A DNA stretch of 64,000 bases from Mixophyes australis (Eukaryota; Chordata; Amphibia; Anura; Limnodynastidae), in contig JAVHZZ010000002.1 in assembly GCA_036250195.1 (NCBI GenBank), positions 72,429,752 to 72,493,751 on the forward strand, written 5' to 3'. The notes below the pieces were generated by a model that was not told the origin of the DNA, made no database searches, and was given only the letters and a program-made list of their open reading frames with translations. Position 1 is the first letter of the stretch. Every line of letters begins with the position of its first letter. Made by a program: the position numbers and the translations under genes. Shown piece after piece: positions 31,063 through 44,074 of the stretch.

Positions 31063-34000
31063 TAGCTTTGTCCTGCAGATGAACCCGCCCGGCAACACGG
31101 AGGAAGTTATGAAGGATTCATCAGTCAACACACGTCCCTGCGCTTCCCTGAGGTGCTGCTCCCCTACCTCCAAATCTCATTTATATCTCAGAGGGCGGAG
31201 GGAACAGATCCGCTGTTCAGTCTACCCATGGACACCCTTTTGCATTTGGGGCATGCTGCCCCCCTTTTTCTTGGTATTTAAGCTTTGTTAGATTGTTAGG
31301 GTTTAAAGGCCATCAAGCACTAACCCACTTAGTCCCTGAGTCAAGGAACTGTTAAGCAGATTTGTGGCTAAGACAGAGCTGAGGCACTGCTTTGTTGGGT
31401 GTCCTTAAAATCTGCTCAACAGCGCTGGGTCCAGGATCTAAGTAAGTGATTTCTTAATGGTTGCTCACCATTCAGACCTTGCCCTTTCCTATTCCAATAT
31501 TACAGTAGTCCAAAATATTATTTTCAGGTCATAGTCTTTTTTTTTTTTTTGTGTCCTAATGGGCTTACAATATTTCTACAGATGGATTGTGTGGGTTATA
31601 CTTGTGTTCGTATAGACAGACTGACAATGTCCAGGCTGGTGTATACATGTTGTGTACATGTTAGCTTAGCTAGCTTTCTGAAACATCATACGGTTTATGT
31701 TCTGCACTTATTCTTATTGAATAGGTGGACGTGTAATGATCACAATTACAGCCCATACATGTTTTTTTTATTTAAGCATCATGCTTAACACTAAGTCAAG
31801 CACCATAGTTATTTCCATTTTTGAGGGGTACTTTCTCATTGTTAGTGATATTTTGGAATGTCTATGAATAGACAGGCCGTAATGATCACCTGATGTTATT
31901 TCTATCTGGTGTTCAGCATCTCTCTCCTCCTTTCCTTGTTGCTGCTACCCATACTGGCTGTGGAGAGTTACAGAAGTATCAGACCAGGTGTCCTGCCGTT
32001 GCCTCTGATCTGTGACTCTTTGTGACTTTATAAGTCGGCTTTAAGCCTTGCATCTCAAGTTATGTATAACAATATGTAAAGTGTTAGTTGCTGCGTACCT
32101 GCAAAATCTGGTTAAAAAAGTCACCGTAAGGTGTGTGTGGATGTTTGCACTATATAAACAATAAAATTATAATATTGTGCTCCTTTAACTCCCACCTGTG
32201 TTAGAATATGTTCTGTAATCGTTACCTCACAATTATTTTTCCACCTCTTAGTTTCTGGGTCTTTCTAAAGTATGTTGATTTTTTTGGGGCCTCTGTTTGC
32301 TTTTCTTGTTTTTGACGTTACTATTTAGGTGCCTTTTTCTGTTGTAATTGAATTTCTTCTCTCTATGCTCTCAGCTAGCTCCCAATTACCCCCCCTTGCC
32401 CTGAATTCTCTCCTGATGTCCGTGCCCATGTGTTTGTCCGGTGGAGAGGAATGGGTCTCTTCACCGAGGCCATGACTGAACTCTTGAACCGACGGAAGAT
32501 AAGTGAGTGGTACAGGGACCCATCGCTCCTGCTTCTTTCTCCTGCTCGTTTTTCTCTCTCTTTGACCCTGGAGGGGATTATTTCAGCAGAAAAAGATGGG
32601 AGGGGAAGCAAGGAACAAGGGCAGTGCTGCTGTGAACATCAGCTGGGATATATTACTGGAAGGGGTTAATTAGGCATATACATAGGCAACCTGGCAGCTG
32701 AGGGGTTAATTACTGTTCTTCCCAAGATCCATTAAACAGGGCCCTGCGGCATCCAGTCTACCTCCTGTTTCCTCTATTTTCTCAGTACAATGTTAAATGT
32801 TTCCCTTTTTATAATTTTGGTGATTTTTAACCTTTTAATTGGCACGATTGACGGCAAGTGCTTTGTACAGCAATGAGACTTGAGTATCATTTTGGTTAAA
32901 TATATGGTGCCTGTTCTCACAGCATTTTGTCCACAGTCTTTGTTTTAACCTTCTGTGCGCATAATCTCACTAATTTCTGTGCTGTTCTATACAAAAATGG
33001 TATCTTTCTACGAGCAGAATGTTACAGGCCTAGACTATGACTTAAAACTACCAACCAGCCTTAAAAGGTCACATAAAACATTCTATTTCGATTGATTTTC
33101 ATTGATTCTTTTATTTTAGTAGTTTTAATATTGAATATCATTTTTTTTTCTGGGCAACATAGAGATCACTGCAATCTAGTCAAGTCACAAGGAAGTGTGG
33201 TTAAAGGTATGGAGACAGTAGTCAGGAATTGAGAACGTCCAAGTCAAAGAAGAAAAACTAAATTCTGAAACTTTTCCCCCACTTCCCTGGGTAGTGATAA
33301 GATCCTCTTTAAATTGAAGGAACACACAAACTGCGGAAACCCGAAAAGTTGTCATTATTTTTTTTTAAATTCCATTCATGAATCTTACAAAACCCATAGT
33401 GGTATTATCTTAATGTGACAAAAATAGCTAATATCATTTTTGTGGTGTTTGTGACCGAGCAATGCGTGATGTTAAACCTTTAAACAGCATCTGCCACTTT
33501 ATAGTGGATAGGTAGTTTGTGACATTGACTTCCAGGTCATACCTTTTCAGTTAGCTGGACAGCGAACAAAGGCTTTTATCGCAGCAAGCGCTTGCAGGAC
33601 AATCCTTCTTCGACTATACATATTACTCACCTCTCCAGAGTTTAGTGGACAGTGTTACATGAAATTAGAGAACAAATATGATGTATGACGACAGTTGTAC
33701 TTAAGAGGTCATTAGTGGATCTTTATTATATGTTACATTGAGAGGGATTCATTGTTCACACTACTAAAGGACTTTTGATGCTGTCCGCAGGTATAATGGT
33801 TCATAGATGTTTTATCAGGACAGAGATGTGACTGAGAAACTTTTCAAGTAATTCCAGCATCTTCTAGTTGGTGAAATCATTTTAATGACACATGCAAATG
33901 TAGTGTTCTGTTATGGAGTTGGTCATATCATGTATGTTTATTACTAGTAGCTGTGATTTGTCCTTTTTAAGCATTGAATTTTATACGGGTCACCGTTTTC

Positions 34001-37000
34001 TTGAACAAAGAGTTTACACTGTTTAACAGGTGTTTTTGGTATTGCTTTTACTGTGGTTTTCATGCAATATAAATATTTTGTCTTCTTTTGTCACTCTGGG
34101 ACCATTTTCTCTTCCCCTTTATCATAAACATTTGTTTCCGATCCTGATGAATGTTCTGTTTTGTCGTCTTTACCATGACTTCTCCTCTCCGGACCTCAAG
34201 AACCCCCAACAGGTCAGCTTTTGAACATTTCCATCTGGTATAACAGATAAGACCATTTCTGACCCAGTAAAGCAGATGAGTTCACCTGTGCGTGATTAGG
34301 GAAATTCTGAAAATATGCCCCTTTGTGAATAACTGAGGTACAAAGCTGAGAATTCCTCCGGAGAATTATCGTAGGTATCCTTTGGTACATCCAGACTTTG
34401 CATTCTCAATATTTCTGCCATCTATCTATCTAAAAAATTTTTTTAGTTTGTTTCTGATCTTTAAGCACATAGTATATTACATTTATAGTGAGGTAGATTT
34501 AAAAGAAAGTATAATGATTGATAGATTCAATATTGTACAATTCTGTTAATTTAATATATTAAAAAAAAAGACGTTCCACAGTCTTATACATTTTTACACC
34601 AGATTGCTGACTGAAAAGTATTACCCTTTGAATTTGAGAATCTAGAAATGATTGTTTTCTAGAGACCCCTTTTTAAAAAGAAATTGTGACTCGCTGATTT
34701 TTCAGATTTCCATTTACATTCCCGTTTTTATTTATTGCATTTATTATCCTTACACTTATCCTTGCACAAACAAAAATAATCCTTTTATAAGAATAATTAT
34801 ACCATCATGTTTAACTCTGAAACAATGGTTTTACTTCCGTATTATCACCACATATAAATACCAATTTTACAGTTGGTCATATGCAATGTTGAAAAGGGGA
34901 TAAATATTTGGACAGTAATTATGTAGTTTTCACATTTCATTATTTATTGTAATTATGCTGTAAATGCAAATCTGTCTGGAAGGATTTGGGATGCAAGTAT
35001 TTTAAAGCACCGACTGCATTTTTAAACGTGAGGCAGGTCATCTCTCTAGTCGGATACTGGTCATGGAGATGCTTAAATGTTTCAGTTCGTATCATTACAA
35101 GCACTTGACACTAATAATAGGTGAAGTCGCAATCTAGTTTGTGAAGAGTTGGGAGACGAATTGTGAAGTTCTATGACACAAATAATTTTATTCTGATCGG
35201 TAAAAACATGCTGGTGCAACAGTCCAACTAATCTAACCAGGACATAATTATACATAGTTGTGAAATTTAATTTTGTAGGAATTTCACAGAACTTTCCATT
35301 ACAAAATGTCTATTTAATATTTTTTTTAAAATTTATATTTCAAATTCTGTCATTCTTTTAGCTTTTCTTTTTTTTTTACATCTCTTATTCTTTCATCGTT
35401 TGCTCGTATTTAAAACGGTCGCTATCTGAAAATAATAATCTTCTGCTGCTTTTGATACAGACACCAGCCCAATTAGGGTTGTGAGGAGATTTGCCACTTA
35501 CAAGCTGTCAAACTCCCAGTGAGATCTTGCACCTCTTGACCTGGAGAATTTGAACTCTATTGAAGTTAGTGTATGAGACATGTCAGGGAAGGGAGTTCAA
35601 CTACACAGATATTGCAACTGAATTTCTCAGATTCTGCCAGAGTTTCCATCTGCAGATCAACCGTCTCTACCTGGCTTTACTGGTTAAACCACGTAACAAA
35701 CTCAATCTACACTTCTTATGTCTCTTCGTAGTGTCCCAACATGTCCTGCAAAACTGTCCAGCTTTAGGGACTTGTTATTATGTGTGGAAAGAGTTGTTCG
35801 TGCTGTAATGGGTACACGTTGCTGTTTAGACACTTAAAACGTTCTTCGCTTCATATTATTTAGGAATTATTTTTATCTGGAAATGGCAGAAAAGATTAAT
35901 AATATAGGCTCTGTGTTTATCTAAATTTGCATTATATGGTGATGTCTATCACTTGGCTTGGTCTTATATAGCTGTTGGAACTGTTATATGTCTCTCCTGG
36001 TCAAAGGCAGAATGGATCACCTTGCTATTCAGACTGCTGTAATGATACAAAAGGTTGAGACAAAAACCATGTTCCTCACCTAGTAGATGTATGGTGCTGT
36101 TGGGAGGTGAGAATTGTCTAGCGTCATTAAGAGATTTCTTGTTATCTAAGTCTTTTGCAGATTAAATGAAGGATGCTTATCTTTTAGGTCACAATTTTCT
36201 GTAGCCCATTTATTAAAATGCGCCCAATAATTACCTTTTGATAACTCCGGCTTCTGTACCCCTGTCCTGTGCACAGCATTACTTCATTAACCCCTCGCCA
36301 GCCAGAGACCTGTGCTGGTGAGTGGCTGTGCACGTGTCACATCTCTACACATCTCACACACATCCTCCCTCCAATGCTGACCTCTGAACCCGGGCCTGGG
36401 TTCACCGTGAGGTCGCAGAGAATGATCGAGACCTAATAGACAAGAGATGGAAGAGTTCACAATAGCGTAAGTGGAAAACAAGCAGGCGAAGGAGAGAGAC
36501 AAATATATATAAAGCTACGAGTCAATGACATATTGCCGAAGCCAACTAACCTATATGCTTGTAGGCTTATTCGTGTACATAATAGGTGGGAGTTTTCATT
36601 CAGTGGTTTTTTTTTTTTTTAATGATCAATCAACTAAACAGGTTTTTTTTAACAAACATATTTGACTATTACCAAGTACTATATTCTGTAATGAAGAAAG
36701 GCCGTTGTGACATGGACCTGTCAAATGCTAACCAACAAGTAGGATGAAAGATTATATTCCTATTGACTCTCGGCTGTTTGAGGATAGAGGTTTTAAAGTA
36801 GAGTATATGAAATTCTAGGGACGCTGCTTTTTCCACCTGCAAAACCAATGGGTTCACACGTAACAGACGAGCAGCATTGGAAGTCCTATTTTATTTCTTT
36901 TCAGGGATTTATCTGTTGCTCCAGATGCGAGGTTTGCTGTCATTCTGGCTAAGGTCCTGCTGTAAATTTTCAAGGAAGCAATTGTAAAAATGGCTTGTAA

Positions 37001-37816
37001 ATTTAAACTACCTTTTAATTGACCATTCATTAGTAGTTTCTTTACCTAGCAAAAATGAACAGACCTGTATATTGTAAAGACATTCACGTCTGGGTATAAA
37101 GTGTAACGCCATCAGTCAGATATAGATGATGTGGCGTTTTGTTTCAACATTATCTTTGTTGTGCTTTACATCTATATACAAATGCTTTTATATATCTTTT
37201 TTTTTGTGTGTGTTGTGTAGCTAAAAAAATATATGTCCAACAGCCCATATATATTAATATATATTAGTTCTATATTACTTGTTCCTCCTTGAAGAAAAAA
37301 TCGCGTACATCTGTTGCTGTGATTCCCAAATGGTTAATGTCCATTTTTAGCTGAAACGCCTCCCTCTTCTGGCCATAACAGAAATTGCATTATGCTAGTG
37401 TGCAGAGAGGTGTTATAGACTCTATGCGTTTGTAGTGTATTGCCCTACTATGCCCCAATATGCATTGTGTGTTGTTTATAATGAGCTAAATGTAATTATT
37501 GCTGGCAGCTGAAATTGTGACCGATCTCAGAGTTTTTATTGAAATTTTTATGGGGAAAAGGAAAAGTGGTATAGAAAATAAGAGAGGGGTGGGGAAGGGG
37601 GTATAGAGAAAAGCACATGGGCACATATAAGGTCAATGACATTGCGAAATAAAGACAACTTTTAAGGAAGATTATAACAAACCTAATAGTCTCTGCTAGG
37701 AAATACATGTAAGTATTTACAGAATGCCATGGATCTGCAGAATGTATAGTATAAATGTAGGTCTGCTAAAGGCTTCTCTTTTATAAAAGCATGTTCTAAA
37801 ATTTGCAGATTCTACT
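31063..37816. other. Long gene-free stretch
   Basis: 6.7 kb with few recognisable repeats. Short frames at 31058-31291, 32430-32669, 34652-34903 and 35560-35808 have no domain signatures. A GTGAGT donor-like site follows the 32430 frame near 32501 but no partner exon was found. Repeat-free texture at 36880-37060 is listed separately. T runs lie at 31540, 33356 and 36608. Confidence 0.35.
36880..37060. promoter_or_regulatory. Candidate conserved non-coding block (unproven)
   Basis: A repeat-free segment with dense AT-core motifs (TTTAATTGACCATTCATTAG near 37012) typical in texture of conserved non-coding DNA. There is no direct evidence of function. Confidence 0.15.
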
Positions 37817-38109
37817 CATACTTGCCCGACTTCCACAAGTCGGAGTCCCGGAGCTGCCTGGACGAAGTTGCCTTTTCGGAGGCGGGGCTATGTAAATTGC
37901 GCTATTTCCGCCTGCGATGTAATGATGCAAATACGTAATTTTACAGCGGGGGACGGGGCTAAATGCAATCGCAGCTTTTTGGATCTAATTCTGCCCGCTT
38001 CCTAGTGAAATGGGCAGATGTGGGAGGCTGCCATACTCTCCCGGGAGTCCGAGAGACCTAACCGGAGTCCGGGAGTCTCCCGGACATTCCGGGAGAGTTA
38101 GCAAGTATG
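37817..38109 (+). mobile_element. hAT-type MITE, third member of the CATACTTGCC family
   Basis: Left end CATACTTGCCCGAC and right end GGGAGAGTTAGCAAGTATG match the 359-1060 twins, as do the interior TAATTCTGCCCGCTTCCTAG and GGAGTCTCCCGGACATTCCG blocks. It is 293 bases with many substitutions, so older than the twins. The flanking octamers ATTCTACT and ATTATATT agree at 6 of 8 positions. Confidence 0.8.
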
Positions 38110-38556
38110 ATTATATTTTTTTGCATAACTTGACTTAATGAAAAATGCAGTTTATACATCCACAATAGAAATAAAAATAAGCTCATTCTGTACAGTTTGG
38201 CTTCAAATCACCTTTTATCTCTTCAGCATGTTCTGTTTTATAAATGTACTTTTCTAAAGGACACACTATGAATTTGGTTCAGGATTTGTCAAAATACTTC
38301 CTCTAACAGGATTCTTTTGACCAGATCTTTAGGTTTTGGTCAGCTGGATCAGAATCCTAATTTCTCAGAAGTCTAAGTGCACAGTTGTTGCTTCTAGGGT
38401 CTAAAATGTCAGCTATATATTTTTTTCTTGACACCTCCTACTTCGTTTTAATATGCAGGTTAGGATTTGGGTCAGTGTTCTGACAAATCGTTTGTAAGAG
38501 CATTTTCAGTTGGTTAGTGGTGCTGGTCAGAATTTTAAAATAAGGATTTGATCGAA
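38110..38556. other. Intergenic, no gene seen
   Basis: AT-rich, nothing recognised. Confidence 0.4.
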
Positions 38557-38735
38557 AAACATACTGGTAGATTATAATTGGCTTTTGACAAAATGGACCT
38601 TAGTCTGTATTTGTGTGTAGTAGGAAATTTAGATTGTAAGCTCCAATGGGACAGGGACTGATTTGAATGACTACATACCCTCTGTATAGTGCTAAGTAAT
38701 TTGGCGCTATGTAAATGAAATATTTTATTTATTTA
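38557..38735 (+). mobile_element. SINE fragment, copy D (3' half, old)
   Basis: AAACATACTGGTAGATTATA, GGAAATTTAGATTGTAAGC, CAATGGGACAGGGACTGAT and TTGGCGCTATGTAAATG follow the order of the SINE 3' half, with many substitutions. Confidence 0.65.
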
Positions 38736-39860
38736 TTGCATGCTAATATAATACATATGATGCTGTTCTCTCCTCTTTAATTAACCACAGTGCTGGTGGG
38801 TACCTATATAGCACTGGTACCCAGTTGGCAGCTCCCGCACCTCCCGCATTCACCCAGAGGCATGAGAGCATTGGCTAGCATCAATTTTGTATGTTTTATA
38901 TTTTTTATTTCCACCCTAAATATGTAGGTTACGTTGTCTGTTCGTGGACATCCTGATTACTGGGAAGGGGAAATGAAAAGGTGGAGGAAGAAGTTGAGAG
39001 CTGGCAGTAGTATTGCTGATGTTTGGTAAATGCAGCTGGTTTCTGATTGGCCTCTGGCAATGACCAATTAGAAGCCAATCGCATAAACCTCACGTCATGT
39101 TGAATGATGTTAAAAGTAAGCGCAGCTGGGGTGACAATACTGTTGTCTAGACATGCAGAAAAGGAGGGATAAACTTAAAAGAAGACAGGAGAAATAGGAG
39201 ACTGCAGGGTATGTACTGGTTACTGGGACTACTACTATTGGTGGCCGGATACGGGGTATTACTACTGATGAGATATTGGATATTACCATTACGGCTGGTA
39301 TCATATTGGGTACTTCTTTGAAAAAGTCTCAAACTACAAGACTAAATGTGCCAGACCATTAAGGTGCGGGTGATGTGCGGAGACAAGAAACCAGAAGTTT
39401 CCAGTTTGCACATGTGATACTGCAGACGTTGAAAATCGTGTCAGATCATCAATTAGTAAGTTGGCCAATTAGTAAGTTGTAGTTCTCCAACCAAGATACT
39501 ACACTGAATGGAAGTCGAATTTTTGATTGGAGGATTACTCCACTAGATTTTGCGCTTGTTCACTATGTGGGGACTTCATCTACAAAACTCCTTGTTTGAT
39601 CCATTGAGACTGTCTTTGGGACTTTTGAGTTCCCTAAGAATTCTTTATGATATCTGTGTTGTAATTGGTTTATATACAATGTTTTTATAAACAATTTGGG
39701 ACTAAAGTAGCGAACATTCCGTCATACGGAGCCAAGTGGTTCTAGTATTTGCTGTTTATAGGTCCTAATGTCTCTTGCTTCCCTCAAATGTAGTGCTTAG
39801 ATTGTATTTTATTACAGTCTTTTTTTATTGTGATAGATGTTTTTTTATTTAATGAGATTA
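38736..39860. other. Intergenic with a degenerate ATTACTGG-rich patch
   Basis: No gene seen. Around 39205-39310 short degenerate units such as TTACTGGGACTACTACTATT and ATTACTACTGATGAG recur, and a similar patch follows at 40150-40270. They look like a worn minisatellite or the same old repeat. Confidence 0.35.
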
Positions 39861-40010
39861 AGGGGTATATTTACTAAGCTGCGGGTTTGAAAAAGTGGAG
39901 ATGTAGCCTATAGCAACTAATCAGATTCTAATTATGTATTTAGTACATCCTACAAAGTGACAGCTAGACTCTGGTTGCTATAGGCAACATCTCCCCAAGA
40001 TTTTTTTTAT
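39861..40010. mobile_element. Palindromic MITE (AGGGGTATATTTACTAAGC family)
   Basis: Left arm GTTTGAAAAAGTGGAGATGT, then GCCTATAGCAACTAATCAGA, pairs with right arm TCTGGTTGCTATAGGCAACATCTCC. The distal right terminus is lost. Same family as the 11781-12166 outer element. Confidence 0.65.
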
Positions 40011-41233
40011 AGCCTAACTCCAGGTTGTTTCTCTTTTATGATTCTGCCATCAACTTATTTTCAGTAAGAATTGGTGACAGCATATTATAACGATTTTATT
40101 GCACACGTCTATTAATTTTGGGTGACGGTTCCTTACCGCTGTCTTTATTTTCTTGTCATCATATTGGGCTCTACTAGTATTTCTGACATTATTGGGAATT
40201 ACTGTTACGGTTGGCACATTACTGAGCACTTTCTATTGTTGTACATATCACTGCGCATTCATTCTACTGTTGGCGAATTTGCACTCCTGATGCTGACTGG
40301 CTGTTCAGAAGTACACTGGTAAAGGTCCTTAGTGTTAGTGGCTCATTGTAACAGTAATAGTATCCCACTGCAGCCCAGAAGATCCCCAATCAATTGTTTG
40401 TGCACTATTAATAGATATAAAATGTATTAAAAAATTAAATGTGGGATCCTTTGCTCTGTATATTCCAAACCAGTGCTGGGCAGCCCAATATATTTCAATG
40501 TCTGCATGTCCATTCCTCCAACATCCAAAAGGTCTCCATATTAACGTTAATTTCATGAATAAGAAAGTAGCCAGAAAACATCTTCGGCAATCTCACATTA
40601 CTCATCTCAAAATGCACCTGCTTCAAAATCCTACCACATGCCACTCAGACCAGCCACTTGCTCCAAAATAGCCCTACATGCCCCTCAGACCTCCCCACAA
40701 GCCACTTATACCTCAACACATGCACAGTCGGAGCTTACAGAGAAAGGAAGGAGAGCACATGGTGCATAAGGCACTGCTCTAACTTCTCCTCTGATTGGTT
40801 GTGCTGTGTGACCTCCTTGTGTGGTAGTTTTATAGGTTTTAGTGTAATAACTTTGCAGGGCATTTTGTGTGGGCGATGGTTATTTATTGTTCCTGATATG
40901 TTAGCCGTTCTAATAATCAAGTATAATTTATTACAAGCTCAAGCTTTTATTAATATTTTTTGATAAAGCAGAAACATATCCCATAACACATTAGCTCGGT
41001 AGAATAAGACCAAAGAGAACATAATATAGTGATAATATAAACCAATCCAAACGGTGAAGTGTTTCGTTACAGGCATTTCCCCACTGCACCAAGAAGAGTC
41101 CCTGACAATAAGCCAAGGGCTTAAAAAACTGTAATAACGCCTTTCTGTTGCGGTAGAATAACTGTGTTCTGATGTCCAGAGCCCAAACATTTCCAATGTA
41201 ACACTAGGCTGAACACCTTGTATAACTTTGGAT
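40011..41233. other. Intergenic, no gene seen
   Basis: The open frames at 40335-40963 overlap on both strands without domain support. Confidence 0.35.
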
Positions 41234-41846
41234 CAGGGGTCAGGGAGCTTTTTTGCCCCCAAATATATTTAGATACGCCATCGTTACCCCCTTGATTTGA
41301 AAGGAAGGAAATCATATATTATTAATTATTGGAATTCAAAATTTTATTGAATCTATTCAAAATTTCTTTGAAAGCTTCAACTTCAGATTTTGGAGAAATG
41401 AAGTTGCTTCATTTTTGATACAAGAGCATCAATATTGGGGCATTTTGATATCAGAGCAATTTGGATACAGTCTTCAGCGTCCAATCGATTTCTCTGCTTT
41501 ATTTTTATGTTCGTTAGAGTGGAAAATCCTTGTTCGCAAAGGTAGGTTGTTGCAAAAGGCAGCAACTTTTTGACTACCTCATGTGCAATTTTGAATGCCT
41601 TTGCAGCTGTTGACATCCAAAAATATAACAGATCTGCTTTGTTTTCAAATGCCATACGTGTTTCATTATTACATCGAAGCTCAAGAAGTGCCTTTGCCAA
41701 CCCCCAAAAGCTCTTCTGGTACAACAGTAATTTAACATTTAAAGGGGTCTACAATCCAACTGACAGCATGTGAATCGGCAGCATTACCCCCAGGAATTTC
41801 ATTTTTACCCCATTTGGGGTAATTTATCCCTGTTCCCTGACCACTG
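41234..41846 (-). mobile_element. Internally deleted hAT (Buster/ZBED-like) transposon
   Basis: 613 bases bounded by inverted ends CAGGGGTCAGGGAGC (left) and TTCCCTGACCACTG (right). Flanking octamers CTTTGGAT (41226-41233) and CTTTAGAT (41847-41854) agree at 7 of 8 positions, with TA at the centre of the right one. The 3' part of a transposase gene is retained on the minus strand (separate entry). The N-terminal BED finger and most of the catalytic domain are missing, so it cannot move by itself. Confidence 0.85.
41383..41724 (-). pseudogene. hAT transposase C-terminal dimerisation region, fragment
   Basis: An open frame of 113 codons without an ATG start, containing LLPFATTYLCEQGFSTL and IKIKQRNRLDAEDCIQIAL. 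This is the conserved C-terminal (hATC) dimerisation segment of ZBED5/FAM200-like transposases, where LPF-TTYLCE-GFSTL and K-RNRL are hallmark blocks. Upstream on the same strand a shifted frame still reads VSWIVDPF-like sequence, so the fragment is broken by at least one frameshift or stop. It lies inside a bounded hAT element, so it is a relic, not a host gene. Confidence 0.85.
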
Positions 41847-41854
41847 CTTTAGAT

Positions 41855-43120
41855 GGATTGAGTGAACAATGCGTGTCCATCCAGAATGCTTATTGGATGG
41901 GCTGCTCTGTACTGCGCTGCACGTTGTATTTTTTCATATTTATACAAGGTGAACTGTGGGAATCCCCATTTTGGGACCTGCAGGTATGCTGTTTTTGGGT
42001 AGGGATTAGTTTATAAAAACAAATATATTTTTTAGGTGGATTCTTCTAATGAGACCAGAGTTGAGGGGTTGGTATTCAGTACTGTAACAGCGGCAGTGTT
42101 AGCCCTCATACAAAAGGTTTGAATGGCAGGATGACCAGGCAATTAAATCTTTGAATAACTTTGTGTTGAACTCACAATTTCAGTGAGATTAGATTTTCGC
42201 TAGCATTTCACTTTGTTAGCGCTACAATAGTAGTACTACAATTTGCTAGTTACCGCCACCGCATATTTATAGGAGAAATGCACTTTTCTGTAAGTTTTAT
42301 TAATCAAGTTACATATTCACTTTCTGCTGACATTTACTTGTTCTGTTTATCGAGAAGAAAGTAAAATATACTTCCTCTGCTGTATTTGATTCAAGTTGAA
42401 CAAAAAAGTGACTCCCTGACTTGAGAATTGCCATTGGATCTGAGGATCTACATTATACTACGGAACTACAGGAGAATGCATTGGAGCAAAAAAAAATAAA
42501 CCGAAAAGGAAAGAAAGGAAGAGAAGGGATAAGAAAGAAAAACGGGTTTGAGCATTACCAGAAGATTTGAGAGATGTGTAAATGTTGACAGTAGGCAGTG
42601 AGTAGTGCAATCAGGTCATACGTCTCTAGGTATAAGTGATACAGCTTGTGAACACAAGATTGAAAAGGAGCAGTGAACACAAGCAGAGAGTGAGAAGAAG
42701 AGAGATGCTTGTATAAGAGCCTCATTCCTCATTCTGTTTCTGCTCTGCCGGTCAGACAAAAGATGTATTAAATGTCCTCATTAGCAGCATATTGAGTGCT
42801 GAAGTGGATACAAGTGCTGCTTCATCAGAGAACCGTCGACGAGCGTTGAGGGTGCCCAGAGAGTATGTCTGTGCAAAGACAGACTGAAGGAGAGACGTAC
42901 AGGCAAACATGCTAGTTATTGCTTATGATTGGGATGTTAGTGTTTGGTAAACAAAAACCTTGATCATTTTCATATATGAAGCAAAGTAGAGACGATCCAC
43001 CTACTGCATAGTGTTAATTATACCCGATATGATTAAGGAGGTAGGATAGATTACATGCTGGTCAATTTTAGTTAAGTACAAACCCTTATTTTATGCTGTT
43101 TATATGACTATATACACTAT
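41855..43120. other. Intergenic, no gene seen
   Basis: An A/G-rich patch near 42485-42545; nothing recognised. Confidence 0.4.
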
Positions 43121-43210
43121 TTGGGGGGTATTCAATTGGCGGCGAGATTTTTTTTTTCCGTGCGTTAATCATTGTGTTTGCGAGTTTTTAGGGGAGTGAA
43201 GGGGAGCTTT
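43121..43210 (+). mobile_element. Terminal fragment of an ATTCAATT-family MITE
   Basis: GGGGGGTATTCAATTGGCGG at 43123 matches the termini of the palindromic group. No partner end is found downstream. Confidence 0.45.
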
Positions 43211-44074
43211 AACGTGGTCATGTACAACACAAAAAAAAGGATTGGCATACATTTGACTTTAAAAAAAAGTTTTTTTTATTTACCCTTTTTTTTCTTTTTA
43301 AATTATTTTATTTGATTCATACATTACAGTTTACTTATCAGACACCAACACAGTGGTGTGGTAATAAGTACAATATATACATTGTAGAGTAATACACAGT
43401 CATTTTGTAGAATTATGCTGGATACAGTATGTTCTTGTTGGTGACATAGCACAGTAGGCTAAGGATACCAAAAGCAACAAGAAGGGAAAATTAAAACAGT
43501 ACGTTGCCATTTTCATTGGTAAGGTATATCGGTGGTTCTGGAATGACCGTCATTCGTGAATAATGCCCCATGCTTTATAGAATTTGTCTGGGCACCCATG
43601 TTTTTTATATATTATTGTTTCATATCCCAATACACTGTTGGCAAGAGATTTCAAAATTGGAATAGAAATGGGAGGAGGTTCCGATTCTACCATGCTTCCT
43701 CATCCAGAATTCCAGGTAGACAAAACTTAATACTTTTACTGTGGGGAGAGTAGATGCCAGAAGTCAGCTTGTGGTTGGCTACAACGGAAGCTGTGTAGGG
43801 TAAGGTTTGCCTGTCATATCATATACAGCTGAGTGAGGTGATTCGCTATTTATCACAAGGTGTGTGACAACAATATATCCTCTGAGTCTTTACCCAGCAG
43901 CAAGGAAATTTGGGTGCACCCCATTGCTCTAACCAACATGCATAGGTCTTAGTGTGACTAAGGTGTGTATAACCAGGATGATGATCCTTTTATAAACCCT
44001 GGGAGCTGAGATTAGTTGGAAGTTGGCTATAGCGGAACGGGAACTGCCGAACTGTGCCTCTTGACCATGTGTAA
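43211..44074. other. Intergenic, no gene seen
   Basis: T-rich at 43265-43310. No gene or intact repeat recognised. Confidence 0.4.

Noticed and set aside
31058..31291. 77-codon frame after a CTGCAG acceptor-like site
   Set aside because: No domain, no donor, no partner exon.
32430..32669. 79-codon frame with an internal GTGAGT donor-like site
   Set aside because: No recognisable homology and no acceptor or partner exon could be defined.
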